DNA of 64,000 nt, taken from an uncultured Bacillota bacterium (GTDB lineage Bacteria > Bacillota_I > Bacilli_A > RF39 > UBA660). Position 1 is the first letter of the stretch. The number at the start of each line of letters is the position of its first letter. The DNA is taken from the NCBI GenBank assembly GCA_958428295.1, contig CAUAFL010000003.1, positions 1-64,000 of the forward strand, written 5' to 3'. The notes beneath the pieces are model-generated. The model saw only the letters and a program-made list of their open reading frames with translations, made no database searches and was not told where the DNA came from. A program made the translations under genes and the position numbers. Of this stretch, positions 34,722 to 44,136 are shown in pieces.

Positions 34722-37004
34722 ATGAACCAGTTATTTGACAATCGCGTTTTTTTTATTGTTCCACTATCTTTAAAAAAACAGTTGTTGCGTCAATTAGCGC
34801 TTGAAAAGACACTGTATGATATTCATTTTGCTACAATGGAAGAAGTAGAGCAACATTATTTTTTTACGTTTAAAGAAGAGGCTGTTTTGTATTTATTAGA
34901 AAAAACTGGGGAACCACTTTCAGTTGTTCGTTCCTTTCTTTCCTCCCTTTCTTTTTTAGAAGATCAAAAGGTTTATAAACACCCTAAGTTACAACAGTTG
35001 CAGCAAATAAAACAATGGTTAGTGGAGGCTGACTTATTGGTCTATGATACTTCTTTTGCTGATTATTTAGCTTCTTTTACGGTGAAAGTACTGGGGTATC
35101 CTTTATTAGAACCTTATCAGAAGGCCTTTTTAGCAAAAGTAGGGGCTAGTATAGTTGACTTTCCTAGAAAAAGAGAATTACCTAGTGTTTATGCCTGTGA
35201 GACGATGCGGGAGGAAATTGTGGCTTTGGCAACTCATATTCGAGCTTTAAATGCTAAGGGAGTTTCTTATCAAGATATTTTTATTACGGGAGTTGATCCA
35301 AGTTATCATTATTTTTTGAAACAGATGATGGCTATGTTTGATATTCCCTTTGTTTTTCCTAAGCAACATTCTCTTTTAATGACTTTAGCGGGTGCTAAGT
35401 ATTATGAGACAAGGGATCTAGCGCTTGTTAAGGAAGAAGGACTACGGCAACAAATAGCGTCTATTGAGAAGCAATTAGCGTATGCCAAAACAAGTTCTTT
35501 TTATGATACTTTATTATACGATCAATTACAGCATAGTTATTTAATACAAACGTTACCATTTGAAGCTGTTACGGTGCTGCCAACTAGTTTAGAGGCTATT
35601 TTCTCAGTAACAGATGAGCAGTATTTGTTTATTGTGGGACTGAGACAAAACCAATTGCCTAAAGTTTATAGAGATGATGATTTTTTAAGTGATGCAGCTA
35701 AGAAGGAAGTGGGCTTATTTACCTCTGATGAGTTAAATCAAAGAGAAAAACAGGCTTTTATCAAAGGTTTAACTTCTATCACTCATGTTAGTCTTTCTTA
35801 TTCTTTGGTGTCATTACAGGGGGTGTTTTATCCTAGTAGCATCATTGAGGAATTTCATTTACCAATCATAAAAGAGGCTAGTAGCATTTCTTTATATAGT
35901 GATCTTTATAATCGCTATTACCTGGGAATGCTCTTAGATACTTACTATAAATATCATCAACAGTCCCCTCTGTTAGGTGAATTAGTAATGTATTATGATA
36001 CAACGACCTTTGGAGCGTATCAACATCAATTTCAAAAATTTTCTCGCCCTGTTACTCCTTTTGTATTGTCATACTCTACCATTGATCAGTTTGCTAAATG
36101 CCCTTTTCGTTATTATGCTAGCCAGGTGTTACAATTAGAAAAGTACACGGTTACTTTTGGTCAAAAAGTAGGAAATTTATATCATGGTGTTTTAGCCAAG
36201 ATATATGATGCTAATTTTGATTTTGAAGAGACATACACGCAAGTAGCAGCGACTATTGATTGGGAGGCTAAGGAACGTTTTTTACTTTCTAGATTACAAG
36301 AAGAGTTACGTTTTATTGTGGAGGTAATAAAGAAACAAGAAGAAAATAGTTCTTTAAAGAATGCTTTCGTTGAAAAGCGTTTAGTAGTTACTTATGATGA
36401 ACAGGTTAGTTTAAAGGGGTTTATTGACAAAATTTTATATCGTGAACAAAATGGAAAAACTTATTTTGCTATTGTTGATTATAAAACAGGAAAAGCGAGT
36501 ATTCATTTAGCTTATCTTGAAGCGGGTCTTTATTTACAGTTACCTTTCTATCTATACTTAATTCATCAAAGTAATTTGTTTATAGAACCTATTTTTGCTG
36601 GTTTTTTCTATCAAATGTTATTACAGAATGCGAAAGAAACTAGCCAAAAAGTGCAGAATCTTCGGTTAGTAGGAGTGGGAAATGCTAGTATAGAGACTCT
36701 TTCTTATTTAGATGACGGGTATGAAAATAGTCAATGGATTAAAGGTTTATCTCTCACAAAGGAGGGTCAGATCAATAGTCGGTTCCAAGTGCTGAATGAC
36801 GCATCGTATCAACGACTTTTGACTTTAGTGGATACGGTTATTAAACGTTTTTCTGAACAAATAAAAGATAGTGCCTTTTTCATTGCTCCTAAAGTAGTTC
36901 ATCAACAAAATGTTAGTTGTCAGTATTGCCCGTTCGGTGAATTATGTTATCACGATTATAATGATTTAGTTGATTTGGATAGAAAGGAGGAAGTTCATGC
37001 CTAA
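34722..37004 (+). CDS. addB: AddB-like subunit of the helicase-nuclease AddAB (short form)
   Basis: 760 residues from ATG 34722. The C-terminal half is the PD-(D/E)XK nuclease: SYSTIDQFAKCPFRYYASQ, VGNLYHGVLAKIY, LKGFIDKILYRE and FAIVDYKTGKAS, and the iron-sulfur cysteines in VSCQYCPFGELC with the Cys of AKCPF. The N-terminal part is a helicase-like relic; no Walker A P-loop is visible, unlike the GxSGSGKT of Bacillus AddB. It is much shorter than the roughly 1160 residues of that protein. With AddA it processes double-strand breaks for recombination. The end overlaps addA by 8 bases. Confidence 0.88.
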   Translation: MNQLFDNRVFFIVPLSLKKQLLRQLALEKTLYDIHFATMEEVEQHYFFTFKEEAVLYLLEKTGEPLSVVRSFLSSLSFLEDQKVYKHPKLQQLQQIKQWLVEADLLVYDTSFADYLASFTVKVLGYPLLEPYQKAFLAKVGASIVDFPRKRELPSVYACETMREEIVALATHIRALNAKGVSYQDIFITGVDPSYHYFLKQMMAMFDIPFVFPKQHSLLMTLAGAKYYETRDLALVKEEGLRQQIASIEKQLAYAKTSSFYDTLLYDQLQHSYLIQTLPFEAVTVLPTSLEAIFSVTDEQYLFIVGLRQNQLPKVYRDDDFLSDAAKKEVGLFTSDELNQREKQAFIKGLTSITHVSLSYSLVSLQGVFYPSSIIEEFHLPIIKEASSISLYSDLYNRYYLGMLLDTYYKYHQQSPLLGELVMYYDTTTFGAYQHQFQKFSRPVTPFVLSYSTIDQFAKCPFRYYASQVLQLEKYTVTFGQKVGNLYHGVLAKIYDANFDFEETYTQVAATIDWEAKERFLLSRLQEELRFIVEVIKKQEENSSLKNAFVEKRLVVTYDEQVSLKGFIDKILYREQNGKTYFAIVDYKTGKASIHLAYLEAGLYLQLPFYLYLIHQSNLFIEPIFAGFFYQMLLQNAKETSQKVQNLRLVGVGNASIETLSYLDDGYENSQWIKGLSLTKEGQINSRFQVLNDASYQRLLTLVDTVIKRFSEQIKDSAFFIAPKVVHQQNVSCQYCPFGELCYHDYNDLVDLDRKEEVHA

Positions 37005-40000
37005 ATTTACCAATGAACAATTAGAAGCTATTCATCATGAAGGTGAAAATATTTTAGTCAGTGCTGGGGCAGGTAGCGGTAAAACAGCAGTGTTAACAGA
37101 ACGAGTTTTGCGGAAAGTAAAGCAAGGGATTTCTATGAAACAACTGTTAATTTTAACATTTACGAATAAGGCTGCTGCTGAAATGAAAGAGCGGATTCGT
37201 AAAAAATTACGGGAAGAAAACTTACAAGAAGCCCTGGCTTCTTTAGATAGTAGCTATATTATGACATTTGATGCTTTTTCTTTATCTGTGGTTAAGAAGT
37301 ATGCGGATTTACTGCATCTATCTAAAGAAGTAACTGTTTTTGAAGATAGTGTCTTACATTTACAAAAAGAAGCGATATTAACGGATATTTTTACAGAGTA
37401 TTATACAACCCCTACTTCAGGTTTTCGGAAGTTGATTGATCAATTTTGCCTAAAGGATGATGCTAGTTTAAAGAAACAAATTCTTACGCTTTATGATAAA
37501 TTGGAATTACTTTTAGATAAGACAAGTTTTTTAGAAAACTATCTTCAAGTGTATTATGATGAGCACCGGGTGGCTACTTACGTTAGGGAATACTTTCAAC
37601 TGGTAACCCAAAAGGCTCAGGATTGTCTTAACCTATACGAAGAATTAGCCAGTTCTTTAGAGGGCAAAACTTTAGAAAAATTTGCGCAAGCAATAAAACC
37701 TTTGACAATGTGTGACACCTATGAAGCGTATGCCGCTTGTTTTCCTCTCACTTTACCACGTTTAACCAAGGACTGTGGTCCTGATGCTAAGAAAGAAAAA
37801 GAAGCGTTAAAAGAAGCTCTAACGACCCTAGAAAAATTATTAATTTATGAGAATATAGACCAAATGCAGGCTAGTTTTTATCAAACAAAAGAAACGGTGG
37901 CAGCTGTCCTAGAAATTCTTACTGTTTTGGATCAGCGTTTTCGTTCTTATAAGCAACAACATCAGTTTTATACATTTATGGATATCGAAAAATTAGCCAT
38001 TCATCTGGTGCAGGACTTTCCTTTGGTAAGAGAGGAATTGCGTAGTGCTTTTCAAGAAATTTTAATAGATGAGTATCAGGATACTAATGATATTCAGGAA
38101 ACTTTTATTCAGTATATTGCTCATAATAATGTTTATATGGTGGGGGATGTCAAGCAATCGATTTATCGTTTTCGTAATGCTAATCCGGATATTTTTAAGG
38201 AAAAATATGATAGTTATCAGCAAAAAAAAGGTGGATATGCCATTGATTTAACTAAAAATTTTCGTAGTCGTCGAGAAGTAATAGAGGATATTAATCAGAT
38301 TTTTACGGCGATTATGGATGATGCGATCGGTGGCGCTGATTATCAGAAAACACATGCTATGCTTTTTGGGAATGTAACTTATGAACAGAAAGCAAGTGTT
38401 AGAGGGAATCGTCATTTACAAATATTGAGTTATCAAGAGCAGGATAAAGTGTTTTCTAAAGGGGAGCAAGAGGCATTTTTAATTGGTGCTGATATAAAGA
38501 AAAAGCTAAAAGAGGGTTATCAAGTGTATGATCAGGAGACTGATCGTCTACGGCCTATTACCTATCGTGATTTTGTAATTTTACTTGATCGTTCTACGGA
38601 TTTTTCTACTTACAAGCAGATATTTGAATATTTGCACTTACCATTAACATTATGGCAGGATGAAAAGGCTAGTAGTGGTAGTGATTTGGGTATTTTAAAA
38701 AATTTGTTTGTTTTGGCTCAGAAAGTAGCCAGGCAGCAATATGATACAGAATTTTTCTTTGCCTTTACTGCTATTGGTCGTAGTTTTTTGGTTGCTTATC
38801 AAGATGAAGAAATTTATCATTATGTAGTAGAGAAAACTTTTTCTGATAGTTCACTTTATCAAAATATGGCGATGATCGTTAAGGATTATGATCAGATTAG
38901 TCCTATTATGCTTCTTGATCGTTTATTGCAGGTTTTTCATTATGAAGAAAAGTTAATTTCTGTGGGCAACATCTTAAAGATGTCCCAGCGTATGGAATAT
39001 TTCTATCAGTTATTAAGTCAGTTGGAAGCTAGTGGTTATACTATTGATATGGTAACAAAGTATCTTGTAGCTTTAATAGATTCTTCTTTAGAGATTAAAC
39101 TTTCCGTTAGTAAACCAGAAACTGATAGTATTAAGATGATGACTATTCATACCTCTAAAGGATTAGAATATCCTCTTTGTTACTTTGCTGGTTTTAGTAA
39201 AAAATTTAATGATCAAGATAGAAAAGAAACAGTTTTATTTGATCGGCAATATGGTATGATTATTGCTGATGATACTAGTCATTTGGATGCTTTCACGAAA
39301 CCATTATTATTGGAGCGATTAAAGCAAGAAGATGTAAGTGAAAAGATCAGACTTCTTTATGTTGCTTTTACTCGTGCTCGGGAGCAGATGATAATTGTCA
39401 TGCCAGAGGTAGAAGAACAAGAATTGCATAAGAAGGTTGTGAGTAATCGTTTGCGATTACAATATCATTGTTTTGCAGATATTATTAGAAGTATTTCTTC
39501 CTTGCTCTTACCACGGGTTGTTTCTTATCAGGAAATTCCTTATTTAAGTAAAGATTATCAAAGGATTTTACCAATCACAAAGAGAAATGAAACTAGTCAT
39601 AAAAAGTTAACAATCATTCCTTCACGCTATGAAGTTGGGGAAGTGGAGCAAGTAACTTTTGCGAAAACTGCTTCTTTGGAGCAGTCAAAAAGTGAAGAGG
39701 AGTTGCTTTTATTAGGAAGAAAGGTTCATGAAATATTAGAACGAAGCCATCTAAAACAACGGAAAATGCCTCCGGTAGAAGATCCTCTTTTAAGGAAAAA
39801 GATACAAGCCTTCTTAAATAGTGATTTTTTAGCCCAACATTTATCTGATGAAATATATCAGGAATATGAATTTATCTATCACCAAAAGACAATAGAATAT
39901 CATGGCAAAATTGACTTATTATTAGTCGGTACCAAGGAAGCCATTATTGTTGATTATAAGTTAAAGCGAGTACAAGATAAAGCTTACCAGAAACAACTTA

Positions 40001-40116
40001 GTGGCTATCAGAAAGTGATTGAAAATAAATTACAAAAACCTGTTTCTTGCTATTTATATTCTATTTTAGAGGAACGCTTTTATCCGGTGTTATTAGAGGA
40101 ACAAGAAGCTTTTTAG
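36997..40116 (+). CDS. addA: AddA helicase-nuclease subunit
   Basis: 1039 residues from ATG 36997 (AAAGGAGGAAG upstream). UvrD-family helicase motifs: Walker A ILVSAGAGSGKTAVLTERVL, motif II LIDEYQDTND, GDVKQSIYRFRNANP, KMMTIHTSKGLEYPLCYFAG and LLYVAFTRAREQMI. The C-terminal nuclease domain has HGKIDLLLVGTKEAIIVDYK. AddA is the 3'-5' helicase and one of the two nucleases of the AddAB complex, which recognises Chi and loads RecA. Length is slightly under the usual 1230, consistent with a compact AddAB system in this organism. Confidence 0.96.
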   Translation: MPKFTNEQLEAIHHEGENILVSAGAGSGKTAVLTERVLRKVKQGISMKQLLILTFTNKAAAEMKERIRKKLREENLQEALASLDSSYIMTFDAFSLSVVKKYADLLHLSKEVTVFEDSVLHLQKEAILTDIFTEYYTTPTSGFRKLIDQFCLKDDASLKKQILTLYDKLELLLDKTSFLENYLQVYYDEHRVATYVREYFQLVTQKAQDCLNLYEELASSLEGKTLEKFAQAIKPLTMCDTYEAYAACFPLTLPRLTKDCGPDAKKEKEALKEALTTLEKLLIYENIDQMQASFYQTKETVAAVLEILTVLDQRFRSYKQQHQFYTFMDIEKLAIHLVQDFPLVREELRSAFQEILIDEYQDTNDIQETFIQYIAHNNVYMVGDVKQSIYRFRNANPDIFKEKYDSYQQKKGGYAIDLTKNFRSRREVIEDINQIFTAIMDDAIGGADYQKTHAMLFGNVTYEQKASVRGNRHLQILSYQEQDKVFSKGEQEAFLIGADIKKKLKEGYQVYDQETDRLRPITYRDFVILLDRSTDFSTYKQIFEYLHLPLTLWQDEKASSGSDLGILKNLFVLAQKVARQQYDTEFFFAFTAIGRSFLVAYQDEEIYHYVVEKTFSDSSLYQNMAMIVKDYDQISPIMLLDRLLQVFHYEEKLISVGNILKMSQRMEYFYQLLSQLEASGYTIDMVTKYLVALIDSSLEIKLSVSKPETDSIKMMTIHTSKGLEYPLCYFAGFSKKFNDQDRKETVLFDRQYGMIIADDTSHLDAFTKPLLLERLKQEDVSEKIRLLYVAFTRAREQMIIVMPEVEEQELHKKVVSNRLRLQYHCFADIIRSISSLLLPRVVSYQEIPYLSKDYQRILPITKRNETSHKKLTIIPSRYEVGEVEQVTFAKTASLEQSKSEEELLLLGRKVHEILERSHLKQRKMPPVEDPLLRKKIQAFLNSDFLAQHLSDEIYQEYEFIYHQKTIEYHGKIDLLLVGTKEAIIVDYKLKRVQDKAYQKQLSGYQKVIENKLQKPVSCYLYSILEERFYPVLLEEQEAF

Positions 40117-40179
40117 TCTATTATTTTTAAAATGACATAAACTAAACTAGTATTATTTATCTCCTATGGTACATAATAT

Positions 40180-40208
40180 TTGACAAATTTCAACAGTTGT
40201 AGTATAAT
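40180..40208 (+). promoter_or_regulatory. perfect consensus sigma-A promoter
   Basis: TTGACA (40180-40185), exactly 17 bases, TATAAT (40203-40208). It drives the unknown gene starting at 40255; such an ideal promoter predicts strong constitutive transcription. Confidence 0.92.
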
Positions 40209-40254
40209 ACAAGCATCTTCAACATATGGGGGGTTAATAAGGGGGGTTACACAT

Positions 40255-40680
40255 ATGGAAAAGGAAAAAAATTATATTTTTGAATATTTAGATGAAAATG
40301 ATTTCCGTAAACGGGAACGTTCTGTGCGCAAGTATAATATGTTAGCTTATAAAAAATTAACATTTGAGTATTATCCAGAAATTCGTAGTGGTCATTTTTT
40401 AGGAGAAAAAGTGGGGATTGATAAGAAAGCTCATACAGAAAGTTATGAACTAAAGTTACCAACTGATGAATTATTTGCCAAAGTTCATGGAGAAATTAGA
40501 ATTCATTATACAGTTTATCTTGATAAACAGGTGGTATTACTTACCAATATCACACCTGAAGGTATTTTAGATGAAGGTCATCGGGCGGAACTATCTACTT
40601 ATAAAGGTGTCATGATTTCTAAGTCTAATCCAGAAAAAGATATGTTCAAGATCAATCTTCTCAATATGCTTAATAAATAA
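40255..40680 (+). CDS. unknown small soluble protein under a strong promoter
   Basis: 141 residues from ATG 40255 (AAGGGGGGTTACACAT upstream). The reading frame extends upstream to 40180, but that stretch is the promoter itself. The protein is predicted mixed alpha/beta with many Lys and Glu residues, no cysteine and no membrane segment; no family recognised. It is monocistronic, with a consensus promoter before it and a terminator after it, so it is probably abundant. It lies between addA and htpG. Confidence 0.75.
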   Translation: MEKEKNYIFEYLDENDFRKRERSVRKYNMLAYKKLTFEYYPEIRSGHFLGEKVGIDKKAHTESYELKLPTDELFAKVHGEIRIHYTVYLDKQVVLLTNITPEGILDEGHRAELSTYKGVMISKSNPEKDMFKINLLNMLNK

Positions 40681-40682
40681 TT

Positions 40683-40705
40683 GATAGTTTTTGACTATCT
40701 TTTTC
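40683..40705 (+). terminator. intrinsic terminator
   Basis: GATAG, seven-base loop, CTATC and a T-rich tail, directly after the stop codon. Confidence 0.7.
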
Positions 40706-40729
40706 TTTACTAAAATATAGCAGTGTCTA

Positions 40730-40758
40730 TTGACAAGTGCTAAAAGTGATGCTATAAC
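40730..40758 (+). promoter_or_regulatory. sigma-A promoter of htpG
   Basis: TTGACA (40730-40735), 17-base spacer, TATAAC (40753-40758). The spacer begins AGTGCTAA, resembling one arm of the HrcA CIRCE operator (GAGTGCTAA), but no matching TTAGCACTC arm lies at nine bases. Confidence 0.8.
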
Positions 40759-40764
40759 ATTAAA

Positions 40765-40782
40765 TGTTAGGACATTCTAACA
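40765..40782 (+). promoter_or_regulatory. palindromic operator at the htpG transcription start
   Basis: TGTTAG, six bases, CTAACA: an 18-bp site with perfect 6-bp arms, seven bases downstream of the -10. The position suits a repressor that blocks the start site. It shares TTAG with CIRCE but is not a CIRCE. Confidence 0.6.
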
Positions 40783-40809
40783 CTGTAATTAAAGAAAGGC
40801 GGTTAAGTA

Positions 40810-42687
40810 ATGAAGAAAAAACAATTCAAAGCAGAATCTAAAAAATTATTGGATATGATGATTCATTCCATTTATACGAATCAGGAAATATTTTTACGGG
40901 AATTAATATCTAATGCTAGTGATGCACTTGATAAACTGTATTATCGATCATTAACAGATAAAGAATTAAAAATTAAGAAATCTCAATTAGAAATTCGTCT
41001 TATTCCAAATCAGGAAGCTCGTACGCTAACAATTGTTGATAATGGTATTGGTATGACAAAAGAGGAATTAGAAAAAAACTTGGGAACGATCGCTAAGAGT
41101 GGTTCAGAGTTATTTAAAGAGGGAAATTCTCCTAAAAAAGATATTTCTATTATTGGACAGTTTGGTGTAGGATTTTATTCTTCTTTTATGGTAAGTCATA
41201 AGGTAGAAGTGAAAAGTAAAGCTGCTGGAGAAAAAGAGGCTTACTGTTGGACTTCAGAGGGTGCTGATGGTTACAGTATTACTAGTTGTGATTTAGCGCA
41301 TGCAGGAACAGAAATTACACTTTATTTAAAGGAAAATACGGAAGAGGAAGATTATACGCAGTTCTTAGAAACTTATCGTTTAGAGACACTTGTTAAAAAA
41401 TATTCTGATTATATTCATTATCCTATCAAAATGATGGTGACTAAAGAAGAAGGTGAGGGTGATGAGAAAAAGACTGTCACTGAGGAAAAAACTTTAAATA
41501 GTATGGTTCCAATTTGGAAAAAAGCCAAAAAAGATGTTTCTGAAGAAGAATATCAAGATTTTTATACTGATAAATTCTATGATTATGAGAAACCATTACA
41601 AGTTATTCATAGCTCCGTAGAAGGTCGGTGTAGTTATCAATCATTATTGTTTATTCCTTCTCATGCACCTTATAATTATTATGATAAAGATTATGAAAAA
41701 GGCCTTCAACTTTACTCTCGTGGTGTATTAATTATGGATAAATGTGCAGAGTTATTACCGGATTACTTTAGTTTTGTTAAGGGATTAGTTGATAGTGAAG
41801 ATGTTTCATTAAATATTTCTCGGGAAACGTTACAAGAAAACTATCAAATTACAGCGATTGCTAATAGTCTTGAAACTAAAATAAAAAAAGAACTCTCAGA
41901 AATGTTAAAAAAAGACCGTAAAAAGTATGAAACTTTTTTCCAAGCATTTGGAATGCAATTAAAATACGGGATTTATAGTAGTTATGGCATGAAGAAGGAT
42001 CTACTTCAAGATTTACTATTATTTCACTCTTCTACGGAGAAAAAGTTGGTAACATTAGCAGAATATGTAGAGCATATGAAGGAAGAACAAAAAACAATTT
42101 ATTATGCTTGTGGTGAAAGTTTAGATAAAATTGATTTATTACCACAAGTAGAAAGTGTAAAAGATAAAGGCTATGAGATTTTATATTTGACTGACTATGT
42201 CGATGAATTTGTTTTAAAATCTATGATGAATTATCAAGAAAAATCCTTTATGAATGTTGCTAGTGAGCAATTAGATTTAGCTAGTGATGAAGAAAAAGCA
42301 GCGTTAGAAAAGGTTAATACAGAAAGTGCAGCTATGTTTGCTACGATGAAAAAGTCGTTAGGAGATAGTGTTCATGAAATTGTTTTCACACACCGTTTGA
42401 AAAATCATCCTGTTTGCCTAACTAGTAAAGGAGAAGTTTCTACGGAAATGGAAAAAGTGCTACAAGCGATGCCTAATAATCAAAATGTTAAAGCAGAAAC
42501 ACTTATGGAGATTAATGAACAACATCCAATTGCTGCTAAGCTAAAAGCACTTTATGAACAAAAAGATGAAGAAACACTGGCTAAATACAGCAAAATTTTA
42601 TATGCAGAAGCTCGTCTGATTGAAGGACTTTCCGTAGAAAATCCTACAGAGTTAAGTAATTTAGTTTGTGAATTACTTGCTAAATAA
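40810..42687 (+). CDS. htpG: molecular chaperone HtpG (Hsp90)
   Basis: 625 residues. N-terminal GHKL ATPase motifs: LISNASDALDKLYYRSL, TIVDNGIGMTKEEL, IGQFGVGFYSSFMVSHKVEV and GTEITLYLKE. The middle domain has RGVLIMDKCAELLPDYFSF and LNISRETLQEN, followed by the C-terminal dimerisation domain. HtpG is an ATP-driven dimeric chaperone in the cytosol. It is monocistronic between its own promoter with a palindromic operator and a terminator, which suggests stress regulation. The gene borders the accessory island that begins downstream. Confidence 0.98.
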   Translation: MKKKQFKAESKKLLDMMIHSIYTNQEIFLRELISNASDALDKLYYRSLTDKELKIKKSQLEIRLIPNQEARTLTIVDNGIGMTKEELEKNLGTIAKSGSELFKEGNSPKKDISIIGQFGVGFYSSFMVSHKVEVKSKAAGEKEAYCWTSEGADGYSITSCDLAHAGTEITLYLKENTEEEDYTQFLETYRLETLVKKYSDYIHYPIKMMVTKEEGEGDEKKTVTEEKTLNSMVPIWKKAKKDVSEEEYQDFYTDKFYDYEKPLQVIHSSVEGRCSYQSLLFIPSHAPYNYYDKDYEKGLQLYSRGVLIMDKCAELLPDYFSFVKGLVDSEDVSLNISRETLQENYQITAIANSLETKIKKELSEMLKKDRKKYETFFQAFGMQLKYGIYSSYGMKKDLLQDLLLFHSSTEKKLVTLAEYVEHMKEEQKTIYYACGESLDKIDLLPQVESVKDKGYEILYLTDYVDEFVLKSMMNYQEKSFMNVASEQLDLASDEEKAALEKVNTESAAMFATMKKSLGDSVHEIVFTHRLKNHPVCLTSKGEVSTEMEKVLQAMPNNQNVKAETLMEINEQHPIAAKLKALYEQKDEETLAKYSKILYAEARLIEGLSVENPTELSNLVCELLAK

Positions 42688-42759
42688 ACAAATTGAAATT
42701 AATTTGTTTAGTAAAGTGAATCATAAAATGAGAACATATACTTGTAAATAGAATAATTG

Positions 42760-42797
42760 AAAAGAGCATTTTTATTTCAAAATGTTCTTTTTTGTTT
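42760..42797 (+). terminator. intrinsic terminator after htpG
   Basis: AAAAGAGCATTTT, six-base loop, AAAATGTTCTTTT with one G-U pair and a T run. The rest of the 331-base gap (42688-43018) holds only the repeat at 42893 and the promoter at 42987. Confidence 0.8.
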
Positions 42798-42892
42798 ATG
42801 TAAAAAATCTCACTTCAGCGCATAAAAGAAGAAATCTATCATTTTAATTAAATCATTTCGCTTCAAATTATACTTTCTGCTGCTATTGAGAA

Positions 42893-42927
42893 AGTTATCT
42901 ACAACCTTTATCACAATAATTAATCAT
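42893..42927. repeat. imperfect direct repeat, copy 1 (AGTTATCTACAAC motif)
   Basis: Begins AGTTATCTACAAC and continues TTTATCACAA and AATTAATCAT. Matches the block at 45606-45641 over about 35 bases with the first 13 identical. It includes TTATCTACA, one mismatch from a DnaA box. It lies just outside the unknown gene at 43019 and may mark an insertion border. Confidence 0.55.
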
Positions 42928-42986
42928 AATAAAGGTATACCTAGATTTAAAAATCGTCTATTCTTTACAGGAGTTTATCAAAAGTA

Positions 42987-42995
42987 TGATATAAT
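42987..42995 (+). promoter_or_regulatory. extended -10 promoter
   Basis: TGATATAAT, -10 hexamer at 42990-42995, 24 bases before ATG 43019, with a GGGGGAT ribosome binding site in between. Confidence 0.55.
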
Positions 42996-43018
42996 AATTA
43001 ATTATTAGGGGGATAATT

Positions 43019-43933
43019 ATGAAAATTTTAGATGATAAAACTCAAATGATAGCAGTTGAAAAAGTATTGGAAGAAATGCAAAAAGCAGAAGAATATGTGA
43101 AAAACTGGAATGCTTGTTGGTATGAGCAATTATTAGATGCCTATTGTTTATCATTTCATTATGAAATTGGAGAAACGAATGTAAGAGATATAGAAAGAAA
43201 ATATGAACCTAGATATAAATTAGCAAATGCTTTCTATTCCGGTGATAGTATTGGAATACCTCTTGTTAAAGAGACTCTAGTAGGGGATAATTCGTTAACA
43301 GGGGAAACAAATATAAATTTTGAATGTCAATTTGGAAGAATTGATTGGTATGGAATGAGTTCGCATAAATCTACAAGACACTTTTCATTTAATAATAATG
43401 GTGTGATTGAATTTTCTAAAGCTATGAAAGCTTGTAAAAAGCAAACATTACAACATCCTAATAGGATTTCTTATGATACCTCATTTAATGTATTATCAAA
43501 TGGTTTTGATATATCAATTACTCTTGACCACTTAACTGAAGATTGGAGAGAAAAATATAAATATGATTATTTTACATTTTCGTTAAAGGATACCATTTTA
43601 CAAGAAAAATTCAATGATGTTGAAATTACAAGAGATTTATGTACAGGAATAGGGGTAGTAAAAATTACAAAAAATAAGCAAAATGATGAAAATATTATTG
43701 CTAAGAATTTATCTGAAAAAATTATTAGTTCTGATAATTTTGATTTTAATGTGGACGCTGTACAACAAACGGAAGCAAGAATAATTGAAATGGTAAAATG
43801 TATTAGAGGAGAATTGCCCTTATTTGGGCTGGTTGAAAGAATCGATAATTGTTTGAACTTAATCGATAAGGAAAAATATTTAAACCCAACTGCTAAACCC
43901 AAAACATTAAAACTCGAATTATCAAATAATTAA
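43019..43933 (+). CDS. unknown protein of the accessory island
   Basis: 304 residues, soluble. The N-terminal half contains a helical stretch with aromatic residues (YVKNWNACWYEQLLDAYCLS) and FGRIDWYGMSSHKSTRHFS; the C-terminal half has DNFDFNVDAVQQTEARIIEM. No family recognised and no membrane helix. AT content and codon use (many AAA, ATT, TTA) are higher than in the core genes, consistent with recent acquisition. It has its own extended -10 promoter and is followed by a terminator. A defence or cargo role is possible but not supported by any motif. Confidence 0.75.
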   Translation: MKILDDKTQMIAVEKVLEEMQKAEEYVKNWNACWYEQLLDAYCLSFHYEIGETNVRDIERKYEPRYKLANAFYSGDSIGIPLVKETLVGDNSLTGETNINFECQFGRIDWYGMSSHKSTRHFSFNNNGVIEFSKAMKACKKQTLQHPNRISYDTSFNVLSNGFDISITLDHLTEDWREKYKYDYFTFSLKDTILQEKFNDVEITRDLCTGIGVVKITKNKQNDENIIAKNLSEKIISSDNFDFNVDAVQQTEARIIEMVKCIRGELPLFGLVERIDNCLNLIDKEKYLNPTAKPKTLKLELSNN

Positions 43934-43973
43934 TTCTAAAAAGATCGTTAAAGTTATGAAGTTGTAAGATAAA

Positions 43974-44004
43974 TGTAGACACATAAAAAGTGGCTACATT
44001 TTTT
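43974..44004 (+). terminator. intrinsic terminator of the unknown gene
   Basis: TGTAGACAC, loop ATAAAAA, GTGGCTACA with one mismatch and a T run. Confidence 0.75.
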
Positions 44005-44078
44005 GTTATATTAAAATCCCCACTTTTAGAAAACTTAATTTTTGTTTTTCTATAAAATGGTAGTTTGTCAATACTCTG

Positions 44079-44110
44079 AAGTGTATTTTTATAAGAAAAT
44101 ACACTTTTTT
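44079..44110 (+). terminator. second strong hairpin with T run
   Basis: AAGTGTATTTT, six-base loop, AAAATACACTT (perfect 11-bp stem) then T6 on the plus strand. It lies between convergent genes. The T run is on the plus side only, so it does not terminate the minus-strand glycosyltransferase. Confidence 0.7.
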
Positions 44111-44136
44111 GGTCGTAATGCATTTTATTGTGCACT

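Noticed and set aside
40736..40782. CIRCE operator at htpG
   Set aside because: Only one half site resembling GAGTGCTAA is present; the TTAGCACTC partner at nine bases is missing.
43893..44135. 80-residue minus-strand frame between the unknown gene and the glycosyltransferase
   Set aside because: It overlaps two terminator hairpins and has no ribosome binding site or family pattern.
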